64,000 bases of DNA from Planctomycetota bacterium. GTDB lineage: Bacteria; Planctomycetota; Planctomycetia; Pirellulales; UBA1268. The notes under the pieces are model-generated. The model did no database searches. It was not told where the DNA came from and was given only the letters and a program-made list of their open reading frames with translations. Numbering within the stretch: position 1 is the first letter of the stretch; the number at the start of each line of letters is the position of its first letter. The translations under genes were made by a program, and so were the position numbers. Location: assembly GCA_029978905.1 (NCBI GenBank), contig JAPOIM010000004.1:1-64000 (forward strand), in the 5' to 3' direction. Below are positions 53,016 through 62,752 of this stretch, piece by piece.

Positions 53016-55580
53016 GTGCTGCCTCGCCGATTCAACGACCAAAGACGCGAGCGTCGCCGCGAGCGGCGTGGCGCAGGGCCGACACGCTCCTGGCGGGTGC
53101 TCGTTGCCGGCGTGGCTCTGCTGCCCCCGTTGGTGGTGGCCCTCTTGCCGCATGCGGTGCAGGCCGACACGACCGCCGAGACACCCTTCACGGCAGAGAT
53201 GTTTACCGAGCGGATCGCTCCCCTGCTTGCGACACGCTGCGGCGAATGCCACGGTGCCGACACTCAAGAAGGAAGCCTGCGGCTCGACTCGCGAGAAGGG
53301 CTTGCTTCGGGCGGCGGCACTGGGCCGGTGATCGTGCCAAGGGCCTCGGGGCAGAGTCTGCTCGTGCAGGCGATTCGCCGTGTGGATGAGTCGCTGGCGA
53401 TGCCACCCGACGCTCCTCTGCCGCAGGACGAAGTGGACCTGATCGCGGCCTGGATTGACGCCGGGGCTCCGCATCCCGATGGGCCGCTTGAGGTGGCCCC
53501 TACCGCTCCCGATCGTTCGGCTGCACGCGACCACTGGGCGTTTCGGCCGCTCGTGGTGCCGCAGCTCCCAGAGGGCACCGCGTCCCATCCGGTCGATCGT
53601 TTTCTTGAGGCGGGGCTGGCCGCGGCGGGGCTGGCTCCCACACCACCCACCGATCCCGCCACCCTGGTGCGGCGGTTGTCGTTTGACCTGACGGGCTTGC
53701 CGCCAGAGCCCGACCTGATTGATGCCTTCGTGGCGGATCCGTCGCCCGAGGCGGTGGATGGCCTCATCGAGCGACTGCTGGCGTCGCCACACTACGGTGA
53801 GCACTGGGGCCGGCACTGGCTCGACGTCGTGCGCTACGCCGACTCCAACGGGCTCGATGAGAACGTGGCTCACGGCAACGCTTGGCGATACCGCGACTAC
53901 GTGATCGCTGCGTTCAACGCGGACAAGCCCTTCGATGCCTTCGTCCGTGAGCAGGTTGCTGGGGATTTGCTCGTGACCTCAGACGCGTCGCCCGAGCGGC
54001 GAGCGGAACTTCTCACGGCGACAGGCTTTCTCGTGCTGGGGCCAAAGGTGCTTGCCGAAGGAGACGAGCAGAAGCTGTTGATGGACATCATCGACGAGCA
54101 ACTCGACACGGCTGGAAAGGCGTTTCTGGGGCTGGCGATCGGCTGTGCCCGCTGCCACGACCATAAGTTTGATCCGATCAGTCAGGCCGACTACTACGCC
54201 CTCGCAGGCATCTTTCAGAGCACCCGCACGATGGAGTCGCTCAAGCGGATCGCGAAGTGGAACGAAAACATCATTTCCCCGCCGGGCGAGGTTGCGGCGC
54301 ACGCGGCCCATCAGCAGAGCATCGAGGTGGTGAAGCAGGCCGTGGAGGACGTCGTCAAGCAAACGCAGGACGCCCTGGCGATGGCTGAGAACGCAGGCAG
54401 TCCAGCGACGAAGGCTGCTGAAGAGACGTTTCCCGACGCGGTCAAAGCGGCGCTGGTTCAGCTGCGGGCTGCTCAGCACGAGTTGGAATCCACACTCCCG
54501 CAACTGGCGTCTGCGATGGGGGTGGCCGAGGCGGAGCCAACCGTCACACCGATTCACCTCCGCGGCAGTCACCTGACACTCGGTCGGGAGGTGCCTCGCG
54601 GGATTCCCGTGGTGTTGGAAGTTGACGGCCCGGCAGCGATCCCTGCCGACGCGAGCGGTCGACTGCAGTTGGCAGAATGGCTTACAGATCCAAGGCATCC
54701 ACTGACCGCCCGTGTGATCGTCAACCGTGTCTGGCGGTGGCACTTCGGCCGTGGGCTCGTATCCTCGACCGATAACTTTGGCACGACCGGCCAGCCGCCC
54801 ACCAACCAAGCCCTCCTCGACTGGTTGGCCGCCGACCTGATCGAGTCAGGATGGTCGCTCAAGGCCCTGCATCGCCGGATCCTCACGAGCGACGCCTGGC
54901 AACGGTCGAGCGACGCGACGATGAGCCCAACCGCCGAGTTGGCGAACGATCTTGATCCGGACAATCAACTCTGGTGGCGTGCAGATGTGCGGCGTCTGGA
55001 GGCAGAGTCGATCCGCGATGCGCTGCTGGCGGTGTCGGGGAAGCTTGACCGCACGATGGGGGGATCGCTGCTGCACGTGGGCAATCGTGAGTTTCTCTTC
55101 GACCACACCAGCAAAGATGAGACGAACTACGACGCGCCTCGTCGGAGTGTGTACCTGCCAGTGATCCGCAACCATATTCAAGATGCCCTGTGGCTCTTCG
55201 ACTGCACCGATGGAGCCGTGCCGGATGGGGATCGTGCCACCTCGACGGTAGCCTCGCAGGCCCTCTGGCTGCTCAACGCGGATCTGCCGATGGATGCGGC
55301 GGATGCGATTGCGGCGTCAGCGATGGCGACCGCTCCCAATGAGAGCGAATTACGGACGCAGATGGTCTACCGTCGTGTGCTGGGCCGAGAGGTGCGTGAG
55401 GACGAAGCAGCGTGGCTTGCCGAGCGGGTCGCGAGCTTCCGCACGTTGCTGGCAGAGCAGGAGGGAGGCGAGGCCTCTGGTGAGCCTTCGAGTGATCGTG
55501 AAAAGGCTGCCGAGCAGAAGGCCTGGGCAGCGGCCGTGCAGACCCTGCTGATGAGCGAACAGTTTCTGGTGGTTCGGTAG
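53016..55580 (+). CDS. PSCyt1-DUF1549-DUF1553 secreted cytochrome, second copy
   Basis: An 854-residue exported protein starting at GTG, with AGGAG seven bases before it. After an unusually basic n-region (RRERRRERR) and a signal helix it has the cytochrome motif CGECH (C75, C78, H79), DUF1549 (FDLTGLPPEPDLIDAFV and GCARCHDHKFDPI) and DUF1553 (LTARVIVNRVWRWHFGRGLV). It is organised like the copy at 4785-7460 but the sequences are clearly diverged. The DUF1501 gene starts 31 bases downstream and a sulfatase follows, so this copy may serve a sulfated polysaccharide. Confidence 0.88.
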   Translation: MLPRRFNDQRRERRRERRGAGPTRSWRVLVAGVALLPPLVVALLPHAVQADTTAETPFTAEMFTERIAPLLATRCGECHGADTQEGSLRLDSREGLASGGGTGPVIVPRASGQSLLVQAIRRVDESLAMPPDAPLPQDEVDLIAAWIDAGAPHPDGPLEVAPTAPDRSAARDHWAFRPLVVPQLPEGTASHPVDRFLEAGLAAAGLAPTPPTDPATLVRRLSFDLTGLPPEPDLIDAFVADPSPEAVDGLIERLLASPHYGEHWGRHWLDVVRYADSNGLDENVAHGNAWRYRDYVIAAFNADKPFDAFVREQVAGDLLVTSDASPERRAELLTATGFLVLGPKVLAEGDEQKLLMDIIDEQLDTAGKAFLGLAIGCARCHDHKFDPISQADYYALAGIFQSTRTMESLKRIAKWNENIISPPGEVAAHAAHQQSIEVVKQAVEDVVKQTQDALAMAENAGSPATKAAEETFPDAVKAALVQLRAAQHELESTLPQLASAMGVAEAEPTVTPIHLRGSHLTLGREVPRGIPVVLEVDGPAAIPADASGRLQLAEWLTDPRHPLTARVIVNRVWRWHFGRGLVSSTDNFGTTGQPPTNQALLDWLAADLIESGWSLKALHRRILTSDAWQRSSDATMSPTAELANDLDPDNQLWWRADVRRLEAESIRDALLAVSGKLDRTMGGSLLHVGNREFLFDHTSKDETNYDAPRRSVYLPVIRNHIQDALWLFDCTDGAVPDGDRATSTVASQALWLLNADLPMDAADAIAASAMATAPNESELRTQMVYRRVLGREVREDEAAWLAERVASFRTLLAEQEGGEASGEPSSDREKAAEQKAWAAAVQTLLMSEQFLVVR

Positions 55581-55611
55581 GCCAGCGGGCAACGAGTGGA
55601 GGACGCACACG

Positions 55612-57024
<1,413 letters not shown>

Positions 57025-57161
57025 GCCTGAAACGTTGGTCCGTGGTCTCTCGAGGTGGATGGTGACGGTGAGTTGGCCCGAAACGGGCGTGAAGGTATCC
57101 TCCGTTTCGTCGGGTGGCCACGACGTGGGCCGTCATAGGGGAGGCAGCGGAGGAAGAGACG

Positions 57162-58835
57162 ATGCAGCGACAGGCAACCGGTGTAGGAAACGTGTGGGGC
57201 GCGTGGGCTCGTGTCCTGGTGGTCGTGCCTCTGCTGGTGATGGCGGTGGTGGCCGTGTCGACAACCGCTTCGGCGGCCCAGCCAGCCCGGCGCCCGAACA
57301 TCGTCTTCATCTTTAGCGATGACCACGCGCCACATGCCATTGGGGCCTACAACGGTTGGCTCAAGTCGGTGAATCCCACGCCAAATATCGATGCCCTCGC
57401 AGCCTCTGGCATGCTCTTTCGCAACAGTTTCTGCACCAACAGCATTTGCGGCCCAAGCCGCGCGGTGATTCAGACCGGCAAGCACAGCCATAAGAATGGC
57501 TTTATGAGCAACGGCAACGCCTTCGACTGGAATCAGCAGACGTTTCCGAAACTGCTCCAGCAGGCGGGCTACGCGACGGCGCTGTTTGGGAAGTCCCATC
57601 TGCAGGGAAACCCGCAGGGCTACGACGATTGGAAGGTGCTCCCCGGGCAGGGGCTCTACTACAACCCGGACCTGATCACTCCCGAGGGGCGAGTTCGCGT
57701 GGAAGGCCACTGCACCGATGTGGTCACCGATCTGGCGGTCGAGTGGCTGACGGAGGGCCGCGACAGCGAGAAACCGTTCATGTTGATGGTGCAGCACAAG
57801 GCACCGCACCGTAACTGGATGCCGGCCCTGCGGCATCTGCCGCTCTATGCCGACATGGAGATGCCTGAGCCGAACACACTCTTCGACAAGTGGCACGACA
57901 ACGCCCCGCCGGCCCGCTTTCAAGAGTTGGAAATCGACCGGCATATGCATCTCAACTTCGATCTCTTTGTCGACCTGACGCCAGACTTCGACGCCAATGA
58001 GGCAGAAGGTGGGAGCGACCGTTCGGCCTGGCAAAACATGAAGCGGATGTCGCCGGAGCAGGTGGCCGCCTGGCGTGATTTTTACGGGCCTGAAGACGAG
58101 GCCTTTCACGAAGCTGGGCTCACGGCAGACGGTCTCGTGCGCTGGAAGTATCAGCGGTACGTGAAGAACTACCTGCGGTGCGTGCGGGGTGTGGACGAGA
58201 GTGTGGGCACCATCATGAAGACGCTTGAGGAGCAGGGGCTCGCCGACAACACGGTCGTGATCTACTCCTCAGATCAGGGCTTCTACATCGGCGACCACGG
58301 CTGGTACGACAAGCGGTGGATGTATGAGGAGTCGCTGAAGATGCCCCTGATCGTGAAGTGGCCGGGCGTGACGGAGGCGGGTGCGGTCAACGAGGACCTC
58401 GTGCAGAACCTCGACTACGCCGAGACCTTTCTCGAGATGGCCGGCGCCGCGATCCCTGACGACATGCAGGGGAAGTCGCTCGTGCCGTTGCTCGAAGGCA
58501 AGGCTCCTGCGGACTGGCGGGAGAGCATCTACTACCACTACTACGAGTATCCGAGCGTGCACATGGTGCCGCGGCACTACGGCGTGCGGAACCACCGCTA
58601 CAAGCTGATGCACTTCTATCAGTTTGACGAGTGGGAGTTTTACGACCTCGAAACCGACCCAGACGAGTTGCAGAACCTCTATGGCAACCCCGACTACGCT
58701 GAAGAGGTCGCGGCGATGAAGGTGGAACTCGAGCGGCTGCGGACTGTCTACGACGATGACAGTGACGTGTCCGAGCTGCCTGCTGAGCAGCAGCGGGAAC
58801 TTCGCACGCCCTCCACGATCACGCGGGCGGGGTAA
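57162..58835 (+). CDS. Secreted sulfatase, second copy
   Basis: A 557-residue formylglycine sulfatase. The ATG at 57162 follows GGAGGAAGAG. A signal helix (VLVVVPLLVMAVVAVS) precedes the metal-binding DD at 53-54 (FIFSDDHAPHAIG) and the signature C96-G-P-S-R100. Further blocks are ALFGKSHLQGN and YSSDQGFYIGDHGWYDKRWM, the latter shared with iduronate- and choline-type sulfatases. It differs from the 9738-11261 enzyme in its core motifs and probably has another substrate. Confidence 0.9.
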   Translation: MQRQATGVGNVWGAWARVLVVVPLLVMAVVAVSTTASAAQPARRPNIVFIFSDDHAPHAIGAYNGWLKSVNPTPNIDALAASGMLFRNSFCTNSICGPSRAVIQTGKHSHKNGFMSNGNAFDWNQQTFPKLLQQAGYATALFGKSHLQGNPQGYDDWKVLPGQGLYYNPDLITPEGRVRVEGHCTDVVTDLAVEWLTEGRDSEKPFMLMVQHKAPHRNWMPALRHLPLYADMEMPEPNTLFDKWHDNAPPARFQELEIDRHMHLNFDLFVDLTPDFDANEAEGGSDRSAWQNMKRMSPEQVAAWRDFYGPEDEAFHEAGLTADGLVRWKYQRYVKNYLRCVRGVDESVGTIMKTLEEQGLADNTVVIYSSDQGFYIGDHGWYDKRWMYEESLKMPLIVKWPGVTEAGAVNEDLVQNLDYAETFLEMAGAAIPDDMQGKSLVPLLEGKAPADWRESIYYHYYEYPSVHMVPRHYGVRNHRYKLMHFYQFDEWEFYDLETDPDELQNLYGNPDYAEEVAAMKVELERLRTVYDDDSDVSELPAEQQRELRTPSTITRAG

Positions 58836-58849
58836 ACCACGCGGCGCCG

Positions 58850-59905
58850 TTAACCACCAGCCGCCTCCGCGAAGCAGCGGTCGAGTTTCGCGACGTGAGA
58901 GGCGATGGCGGCAGGCTCCAGAAAAGTTGATTCGAGGCTGTTGCGAAGGAGAACATAGAGGTCGTGGCTCGTCAGTGACATGGCTTCCGCGGACGCGGTG
59001 AGGGTGTGGTTGAGGTAGCCGCCGAAGTAGGCAGGGTCGTCGGAGTGGACGCTCACCTTCAGGCCAGCGGCGAGCATGCGAGGAAGCGGATGCGCGGCGA
59101 GCGAGGGCGCGACCTGCAGCCGCACGTTCGACAGCGGGCAGACGGTGAGCGGAATCCTTTGGCGGGCGAGCCGCTGCACCAGCGACACGTCTTCCAGACA
59201 CCGCACGCCGTGGTCGACCCGTTCGGCGTAAAGCGTGTCGAGGGCGTTGGTGATGGACGAAGGGGGGCCTTCTTCACCGGCATGGGCCACCACATGCAGG
59301 CCCGCTGAGCGAGCTCGCGCAAAGACGTCTGCAAAGAGCTCCGGTGGGTGGCCGGCTTCTGCGGAGTCGAGCCCCACGCCGATGATCGTCTCGCGGAATG
59401 GCAGCACGGCATCAAGCAGCTCATGCGCTTCGGCGACGGGGCGGTCGCGGAGAAAACTCATCAGCAGCGCTGCGGACACGCCGTGGTCGGTTTCGCTGCG
59501 AGCGATGGCCTGCGAAAGACCGGCCAGAACCGTTTCCAGGCGTACGCCCCTGGCGAGATGGGCCTGCGGGTCGAAAAAGATCTCGGCTCGCACCACGCGA
59601 TCGGCGGCCGCCCTCTGCAGGTAGGCTTGCGCGAGGTCGTAGAAATCCTGCTCCGTCCGCAACACCGCGGTGGCGGTGTAGTAGAGATTGAGAAAATCCT
59701 GCAGGCAGCGGAAGTTCATTGCCTGCCGCATGCCGGCTGGATCGGCGTAGGGCAGGGCAACGCCGTTGCGTTCGGCCAACGCACACGCCATCTCCGGTTC
59801 GAGTGTGCCCTCGATGTGCACGTGCAGTTCCGCCTTCGGGCTCACGGCGATCAGGCTGGGAAGGTGCGTGGCAGGAATCGATGAGAAGGTGTGCACGAGA
59901 GGCAT
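58850..59905 (-). CDS. Adenine deaminase (adenosine-deaminase superfamily)
   Basis: A 351-residue metal-dependent deaminase. The metal ligands are H28 and H30 (ELHVHIEGT), the histidine in VVAHAGEEGP and the aspartate in HSDDPAYFGGY, with catalytic ERVDHGVRCLED between. The blocks GLDSAEAGHPPELF and DDPAYFGGY are those of the adenine-specific branch (fungal Aah1 and bacterial ADE), rather than true adenosine deaminase, so adenine to hypoxanthine is the likelier reaction. It follows the amidohydrolase gene by 20 bases. Confidence 0.82.
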   Translation of the reverse strand: MPLVHTFSSIPATHLPSLIAVSPKAELHVHIEGTLEPEMACALAERNGVALPYADPAGMRQAMNFRCLQDFLNLYYTATAVLRTEQDFYDLAQAYLQRAAADRVVRAEIFFDPQAHLARGVRLETVLAGLSQAIARSETDHGVSAALLMSFLRDRPVAEAHELLDAVLPFRETIIGVGLDSAEAGHPPELFADVFARARSAGLHVVAHAGEEGPPSSITNALDTLYAERVDHGVRCLEDVSLVQRLARQRIPLTVCPLSNVRLQVAPSLAAHPLPRMLAAGLKVSVHSDDPAYFGGYLNHTLTASAEAMSLTSHDLYVLLRNSLESTFLEPAAIASHVAKLDRCFAEAAGG

Positions 59906-59925
59906 CCAGTGCCGATGCGGGCGAT

Positions 59926-60885
59926 TTACCCAAAGAACACTCGCGAGGCGGTGCCTCGGAGAATCGCGTCGCGTTCGCGGCTCTTGAGAAACCGGCAGCG
60001 GTCACGGATCAGGGCGAGTGAGGGCTCGTAGCCCTGCCCCTCAGCAAGTTGGAAGGGGCCGTCCGAGGCCCACATCAGCCGCTCCGCACCGTAGGCATCA
60101 CGCAGGCTTTCAATCATGGGCTCGAGGTCGTCGTAAGGCGGCGTCTTGTTGCCAAGCGCGTAATAGGCAGAGACCTTCACGTGCACGGTGGGAAAGCGAG
60201 CGAGATCGGTGAGCAGTGCCAGTTGCTGCGGATCGACGGCCCCCCGCATGCCGATGCGGGCGAAGTGATCGATCACGACTGGCGTCTTGGGAAAGGCCTC
60301 GCACATTCGCTGCACCGCTGGCAGGGCATCCGGATTGGCCAGCAGGCACATCGCCAAGCCCTGCTCGGCACCGGCCGTCCACATGCGTTTCATCCCCTCT
60401 GACTGCTGCCAGGCCTCGGCCTTGGCTCGGTCGGTGTAGAGCCGGAAGCCGCGGACGCCCTGTTTGGCCATTGTCTGCATCGTGTCGGTGATATCGGGCT
60501 TGTCGTGGTCAACAATCGCCACGCCCCCAAACACGCCCGGCTGGGCCGCCATGCAGTCGAGCATGTAGCGGTTGTCGAAGCCGTAGTAGCTCATCTGGAT
60601 CAGCACGATTCGTGAGATGCCCAGGGGCGTTGCGGCAGCGAGGAGTTCGGCGTCAGTGAAACTCGCTGGCTGCATGTCGGCCTTCGTGAAGTCGGCTGCG
60701 AGGGGGTAGCGATCAAGATCGGGCGTCCAGACGTGCACGTGGGCATCGACGAAGCCATCTGCGTTGGCGGCGGTGTCCGCAGCTTGCATGGTTCGCTGGC
60801 CAAACGGCATGCCGCTGCAGGCAGCCATGCTGGCCAGGCCAACGCGTGTAAAGGATCGACGCGTGCAGATGGTACGCGAACGCAT
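59926..60885 (-). CDS. Tat-exported amidohydrolase
   Basis: A 319-residue amidohydrolase-2-type TIM barrel. The start at 60885 has GAGGAGAAG upstream and gives a twin-arginine-like signal (CTRRSFTRVGLASM). The metal-binding entry is DAHVHVW, the second histidine region is PVVIDHFARIG, and the C-terminal aspartate is in LMWASDGPFQLAEG. These match lactonase and decarboxylase members of the family; export is unusual for them. The substrate is unknown. It shares a strand and short spacing with the adenine deaminase gene. Confidence 0.83.
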   Translation of the reverse strand: MRSRTICTRRSFTRVGLASMAACSGMPFGQRTMQAADTAANADGFVDAHVHVWTPDLDRYPLAADFTKADMQPASFTDAELLAAATPLGISRIVLIQMSYYGFDNRYMLDCMAAQPGVFGGVAIVDHDKPDITDTMQTMAKQGVRGFRLYTDRAKAEAWQQSEGMKRMWTAGAEQGLAMCLLANPDALPAVQRMCEAFPKTPVVIDHFARIGMRGAVDPQQLALLTDLARFPTVHVKVSAYYALGNKTPPYDDLEPMIESLRDAYGAERLMWASDGPFQLAEGQGYEPSLALIRDRCRFLKSRERDAILRGTASRVFFG

Positions 60886-61002
60886 GGTGAGCTTCTCCTC
60901 AGAAACGGGCAGGACGAAACTGGGTAGAGGTGGTTCCCCGTGACCGGCTCCAGGGTATGGCCGTTGTGGGCCGCTCCGCAATGCATCCGGCCCTGACGTG
61001 GT

Positions 61003-62178
61003 TTAGGCAAACCGCAGAAGGAATTCGCGGTAGAAGGCGGCTGCGATCGTCACTTCGTCCAGCGGCACCGACTCGTCGGCGGCGTGTGCCTGGTCAATGC
61101 TGCCGGGGCCAAACACGATGGAGGGCACGCCTGCTCGCCGGGAGAGTTTGCTGGCGTCGCTGCCGTAGGGCACGCCGAGTGGGGTTGGCTTCAGCCCGAG
61201 GGCACCGCTGACGGCCGCGGCCGTGGTCACGACCTCGGCATCGGTGGCCGTTTCGAGGGTCTCATCAAGGAGGAGTGTGTCGATCATGGCCGTGACCTGA
61301 CGTGACGCCAGTGTGGCATCGATCAGCCGGCGGTAGGTGGAGAGAACCTCGCCTGCGTCTTCGCCCGGCAGCAGTCGTCGGTCGACCGCGAGTTCGCAGG
61401 CTTCCGGCACGATGTTGACCTGCACGCCGCCATGAATGAGCCCAATCGAGCCGGTGGCCGGACCGAGCAAAGGGTGCGTTGTTCCCTGCGCGAGTTGCGC
61501 ATGGTGGTGGTCGAGGGCGAGCACCACCTCGGCTGCCGCGGAAATCGCGCTGATCCCAAGCCACGGCTTTGACGAGTGTGCCGCACGGCCCTGCACGCGG
61601 ATGCGGAAGCGCAGCACCCCCTTGGTCGCCGACACAATCCGCAGGCTCGTTGGCTCGGCCACGATGGCAGCGACGGTGGTGCCACCGGCGGCCGCCAGCC
61701 CATCGACGAGCGCGAGCACGCCACGGTAGGCATGTTCTTCGTCGACCACGGCGGCGAGCCACACGTCGCAGGCGGGAGGCGTTCCTGTCGCGGCGAGGTT
61801 GAGCACCGCCGCGAGCATTGCCGCCAGGCCGCCCTTGGTGTCGCAGGATCCGCGGCCAAAGAGTTGGCCCTCGCGAACGGTTGGTTCGAATGGTGCCACC
61901 GTCATGCCATCGACACCGACGGTGTCCATGTGGGCCTCAAGCACGATCCGCCGCGAACGGTCGCGGCCCGGCAGTACGCCGATGATGTTCTCTCGGCCCG
62001 GCTCCACCGTTTGGACGTGGTATTCGATGCCGGCCGCCGACAACTGCCCTCGGAGAAACTCGGCAACGGCGCTCTCGCCAGGGCCTCCATAGGCCGGGTT
62101 GACGCTGTTGATGGCCACGAGCCGCGCGAGCAACGCGTGGGATGAGGCTGCCAGGTCGTGCGTGCCGGTGGTGCTCAC
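61003..62178 (-). CDS. M20 family peptidase/deacylase (ArgE/DapE-like)
   Basis: A 391-residue zinc hydrolase starting at GTG (62176-62178). Metal ligands are seen in LEAHMDTVGVD, GRGSCDTKGG and VVDEEHAYRG, and the last histidine in FGPGSIDQAHAADES. The dimerisation lid domain begins near KGVLRFRIRVQGRAAHSSKP. Length fits N-acetyl-ornithine or succinyl-diaminopimelate deacylases, but several peptidases share it. It is 117 bases upstream of the amidohydrolase gene and divergent from gcvP. Confidence 0.88.
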   Translation of the reverse strand: MSTTGTHDLAASSHALLARLVAINSVNPAYGGPGESAVAEFLRGQLSAAGIEYHVQTVEPGRENIIGVLPGRDRSRRIVLEAHMDTVGVDGMTVAPFEPTVREGQLFGRGSCDTKGGLAAMLAAVLNLAATGTPPACDVWLAAVVDEEHAYRGVLALVDGLAAAGGTTVAAIVAEPTSLRIVSATKGVLRFRIRVQGRAAHSSKPWLGISAISAAAEVVLALDHHHAQLAQGTTHPLLGPATGSIGLIHGGVQVNIVPEACELAVDRRLLPGEDAGEVLSTYRRLIDATLASRQVTAMIDTLLLDETLETATDAEVVTTAAAVSGALGLKPTPLGVPYGSDASKLSRRAGVPSIVFGPGSIDQAHAADESVPLDEVTIAAAFYREFLLRFA

Positions 62179-62292
62179 GTCGTCGGGCCCTTCGATGCTA
62201 CGGCGTCACGCCAAGCTAAATGGTGGCGTGGGAACACAACGATTTTCACCTCATTGCCACCCCAACACGTTTTGTTTCATCATAGCTTTTGC

Positions 62293-62440
62293 CGCTCGGG
62301 GGGAGCCCGGTGCTGCCCCGCCGGACGTTCGCTGCGGGCCTTCCTGGCCCTCGCTCACTCGGATGTCCGCTGCGCTTTGGCCCTCCGGGCGTCGCTTGCT
62401 CCCATACGCCGCCGGGTCAGCACCGGGCTCCCCCCGAGCG
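62293..62440. repeat. 148-bp element with 23-bp perfect inverted ends
   Basis: Positions 62293-62315 and 62418-62440 are exact reverse complements over 23 bases, beginning CGCTCGGGG and ending in the complementary CCCCGAGCG. The 102-base interior contains an imperfect internal duplication (GGACGTTCGCTGCG at 62323-62336 and GGATGTCCGCTGCG at 62361-62374; TGGCCCTC at 62345 and 62378). No target-site duplication is evident. It looks like a non-autonomous mobile or REP-like element. A separate eight-pair hairpin CCACCGCC-TTT-GGCGGTGG lies just downstream at 62464-62482. Confidence 0.65.
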
Positions 62441-62502
62441 AACGGTTTTTGAAGACGGCCTGTCCACCGCCTTTGGCGGTGGTCTGCGGCCGGGCACACG
62501 CG

Positions 62503-62531
62503 TTGCGGACGGGGTGAGGCCTTCGTAGACT
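62503..62531 (+). promoter_or_regulatory. Candidate promoter for the riboswitch-gcvP transcript
   Basis: A -35-like TTGCGG (62503-62508) and a -10-like TAGACT (62526-62531) are separated by 17 bases. Transcription would begin near 62538, exactly at the base of the first glycine aptamer, which supports the call. The -35 match is weak. Confidence 0.45.
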
Positions 62532-62538
62532 GACGCGG

Positions 62539-62701
62539 AGTCAGGAGAGAGTCGCGAGACCGCCGAAGGCCGAACGCTCAGGCAAAAGTACTGACTGATT
62601 AACGCTGTTGGAGAGTGGTGCTGGCTGATGCCGGTGCCCACCGAAGGGGCAAACCTCGGGCCGAAGCTCGCGGGCGAATCTCTCAGGTACCAGGACAACA
62701 G
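62539..62701 (+). promoter_or_regulatory. Tandem glycine riboswitch
   Basis: Two aptamers are visible. The first is closed by AGTCAG (62539-62544) with CTGACT (62591-62596) and contains GGAGAGAG, CGCCGAAGG and CGCTCAGGCAAAAG. The second is closed by CTGTTG (62605-62610) with CAACAG (62696-62701) and contains TTGGAGAG, CACCGAAGGGGCAA and AATCTCTCAGGTACCAGGAC. These are the conserved blocks of glycine aptamers. Downstream, GCCACC (62715-62720) pairs with GGTGGC (62725-62730) ahead of the GGAG ribosome site at 62743-62746, a likely expression platform. Glycine binding probably turns on gcvP. Confidence 0.92.
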
Positions 62702-62752
62702 GGTTCCCGCCGTTGCCACCGCTTGGTGGCTGCACCTGCATTGGAGCCCTGT

